The notes under the pieces are model-generated. The model did not search any database. It worked only from the letters and a program-made list of their open reading frames with translations, and was not told where the DNA came from. From Brevibacterium picturae (GTDB taxonomy: Bacteria > Actinomycetota > Actinomycetes > Actinomycetales > Brevibacteriaceae), in the NCBI RefSeq assembly GCF_030453725.1, contig NZ_JAKDJU010000163.1, positions 1 to 6,700 on the forward strand: 6,700 nucleotides of DNA, given 5' to 3'. Every line of letters begins with the position of its first letter. Positions within the stretch are counted from its first letter, which is position 1. The position numbers were made by a program, and so were the translations under genes. Below, in pieces: positions 5,545 to 6,700 of the stretch.

Positions 5545-6444
5545 GTGGTGGCCAAGAAATTCGATCGTACGCAGTTCTTCCGCACAACCTCGGGCTTCGA
5601 CCGTGACGACCTGGAGAAGGTGCTCTGGACTCTCTACTGGCGCGGCGACGCCCGGACGCGAGAACGGGTCGAGGAGCTCATCGACCCGTCTCAGGTGACC
5701 GTCACGGCCCCTGCGCCGCCATCGGCCGAAGTGGTTCGCAGAAACGTCAAGGAGTTCGCTGCTCTGGCTCGTGCCGGAGCATATCTTGCACGCGATCGTC
5801 GGGTCTCGCCCAAGGAGCGCACGCGGTGGCGGTTCACCTACAAGGACCACTTCGCACAATCGTTCGCGGCTCTGTCGGCCGGAACCGGTGAAGAGATTCG
5901 CCCTGCCGTCGAGGCTGTGAGCACACTCATCACTCTGGCCTGCGAAACCGAAGGGTTCGACTACTTCCGCTCCGAGGACCCGATCGAAGCATCGAAGGTC
6001 GTGATCTCAGAGATGGTCGACCAACTGTGGACTGGTATAGGCCGGGCTCTGGGCCCGGAGGAGCTGTGCCGACTCTCGGCCGTTCAGATCGTTCACTGGG
6101 AACGCAAATACGGGTGGACTCGTTTCGGATTCGGCCGAACGTCAGAAAAGGAATCGACGTTGGCCGAGGTGCTGCCTCGTCACCTGCTGACCCCCGACAT
6201 GTGGAGCAGCTTCACCGAGCACTACATTCATGAACTCGACACGGTGGCGGGCAAGAAGTCACCGAGCTACGGCACGGTCTCCGCACGGACCGATGCCTTG
6301 GAGCCGCTCAACAAGTCACTCATCGAACGTCTGCACGCGTCAGGGGCAGATGATCGCATCGCTGCACTGCTGGACAATCGGGGTCTGACTGCGAACGGCA
6401 GAAAGAGACTGCGGGGCTATCAGCGGGCGCTCGATTCCAACTGA
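5545..6444 (+). CDS. Helical protein of unknown function
   Basis: A 299-residue soluble protein without signal peptide or membrane segment. I do not recognise a characterised family. Seen: a charged N-terminal block GFDRDDLEKVLWTLYWRGDA (17-36) plus RTRERVEELIDP (37-48); a short proline-rich hinge VTVTAPAPPS (51-60); then a largely helical body with LAGAYLARD-like and WRFTYKDHF segments (75-103). The most distinctive stretch is TLITLACETEGFDYFRSEDP (127-146), followed by VVISEMVDQLWTGIGRALGP (152-171) and HWERKYGWTRFGFGR (184-198). Regular amphipathic helices suggest an alpha-solenoid or helical bundle. The C-terminus is basic (NGRKRLRGYQRAL, 284-296). The start is GTG, set by the leaderless -10 box 6 nt upstream. 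The gene is divergent from the 595-residue unknown gene with 80 bp between them, so co-expression is plausible. Even codon bias across the whole frame and a plausible terminator support a real gene. Confidence 0.75.
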   Translation: MVAKKFDRTQFFRTTSGFDRDDLEKVLWTLYWRGDARTRERVEELIDPSQVTVTAPAPPSAEVVRRNVKEFAALARAGAYLARDRRVSPKERTRWRFTYKDHFAQSFAALSAGTGEEIRPAVEAVSTLITLACETEGFDYFRSEDPIEASKVVISEMVDQLWTGIGRALGPEELCRLSAVQIVHWERKYGWTRFGFGRTSEKESTLAEVLPRHLLTPDMWSSFTEHYIHELDTVAGKKSPSYGTVSARTDALEPLNKSLIERLHASGADDRIAALLDNRGLTANGRKRLRGYQRALDSN

Positions 6445-6690
6445 ATCTGCCATCCGCAATGGTCTTCAGTCGCGTCGAATTCGCCCTGAGAAGGCTCGGC
6501 GAGCTTCTTTGACCAATCGTCGCCGTCAACCCGATCGCCCTTCTACGAACTCCACTGCTCAACGAAGAGAGCTCAGCATGCCGTTGCGCTGAGGTGCCGT
6601 TGCCCCCGCAATGTTCGTTATTGTCGAAGTCGGTAGATCGAGGCGGACCAGCAACAGGTTCGGATTCCTGTCCAGGAGGAGGTGAGGCCC
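6445..6690. other. Intergenic region, no gene seen
   Basis: About 246 bp without a credible open frame. It holds a weak terminator hairpin at 6488-6510, a 9-bp direct repeat TGCCGTTGC (6579-6587 and 6595-6603), a -10-like TATTGT (6619-6624) with no matching -35, and a hairpin ACAGG/CCTGT (6654-6671) just in front of the ribosome binding site near the window end. Confidence 0.45.
6488..6510 (+). terminator. Weak intrinsic terminator after the 299-residue gene
   Basis: AGAAGGCT (6489-6496), a CGGCG loop and AGCTTCT (6502-6508) pair over 7 bp with one bulged G, followed by TT and then GACC. It sits 44 nt after the stop codon. The T run is short, so efficiency would be modest. Confidence 0.4.
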
Positions 6691-6700
6691 GTGTGTAGTT
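6691..6700 (+). CDS. Possible start of a further gene, cut by window edge
   Basis: AGGAGG at 6677-6682, the strongest Shine-Dalgarno site in the window, lies 8 nt before a GTG at 6691. An in-frame GTG at 6682 is an alternative but is too close to the site. Only three codons (GTG TGT AGT) are visible, so nothing can be said about the product. Confidence 0.35.

Noticed and set aside
6645..6673. T-loop-like sequence GGTTCGGATTCC suggesting a tRNA 3' half
   Set aside because: The ACAGG/CCTGT stem has an 8-nt loop instead of 7, and no acceptor, D or anticodon arms can be found around it.

Overview
The window looks like chromosomal DNA from a high-GC actinomycete. Protein-coding stretches are strongly G/C-biased at third positions, GTG starts are used, and three genes appear to have leaderless promoters (a TANNNT hexamer exactly 6 nt before the start codon). 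A Brevibacterium-like member of the Micrococcales is my guess from the overall look, not something I can prove. No rRNA, tRNA, CRISPR array, insertion sequence or phage gene was found.

Layout. (1) 1-1326, minus: a metabolite:H+ symporter (MHS) family major facilitator transporter, complete except for its last few residues at the window edge. (2) 1327-1513: divergent control region with a good promoter for the transporter (TTGACG-N18-TAGTAT) overlapped by tandem and inverted AT-rich repeats that look like an operator. (3) 1514-2329, plus: a PaaX-family transcriptional regulator, probably controlling its divergent transporter neighbour. (4) 2507-3466, plus: a three-helix membrane protein with a disordered Q/P-rich cytoplasmic tail, an acidic linker and an extracytoplasmic DUF4352/telokin-like domain. 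(5) 3467-3676: convergent gap with hairpins. (6) 3677-5464, minus: a 595-residue conserved actinobacterial protein of unknown function with a C-terminal DUF6398-like helical domain. (7) 5545-6444, plus: a 299-residue helical protein of unknown function, divergent from (6) across 80 bp. (8) 6445-6700: mostly non-coding, with a weak terminator and, at the very end, a strong ribosome binding site with a GTG start that probably opens another gene.

How it fits together. The transporter and PaaX regulator form a classical divergent regulator/transporter pair. The substrate is probably a small organic or aromatic acid, or a betaine-like compound, but the sequence does not settle it. The two unknown genes (6) and (7) share a short divergent promoter region in which both start codons sit 6 nt from a TANNNT box, so they may be expressed together. 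I see no evidence of a defence system, biosynthetic cluster or mobile element. The most informative observations are the repeated leaderless-start geometry, the operator-like repeats in front of the transporter, and the two uncharacterised soluble proteins.
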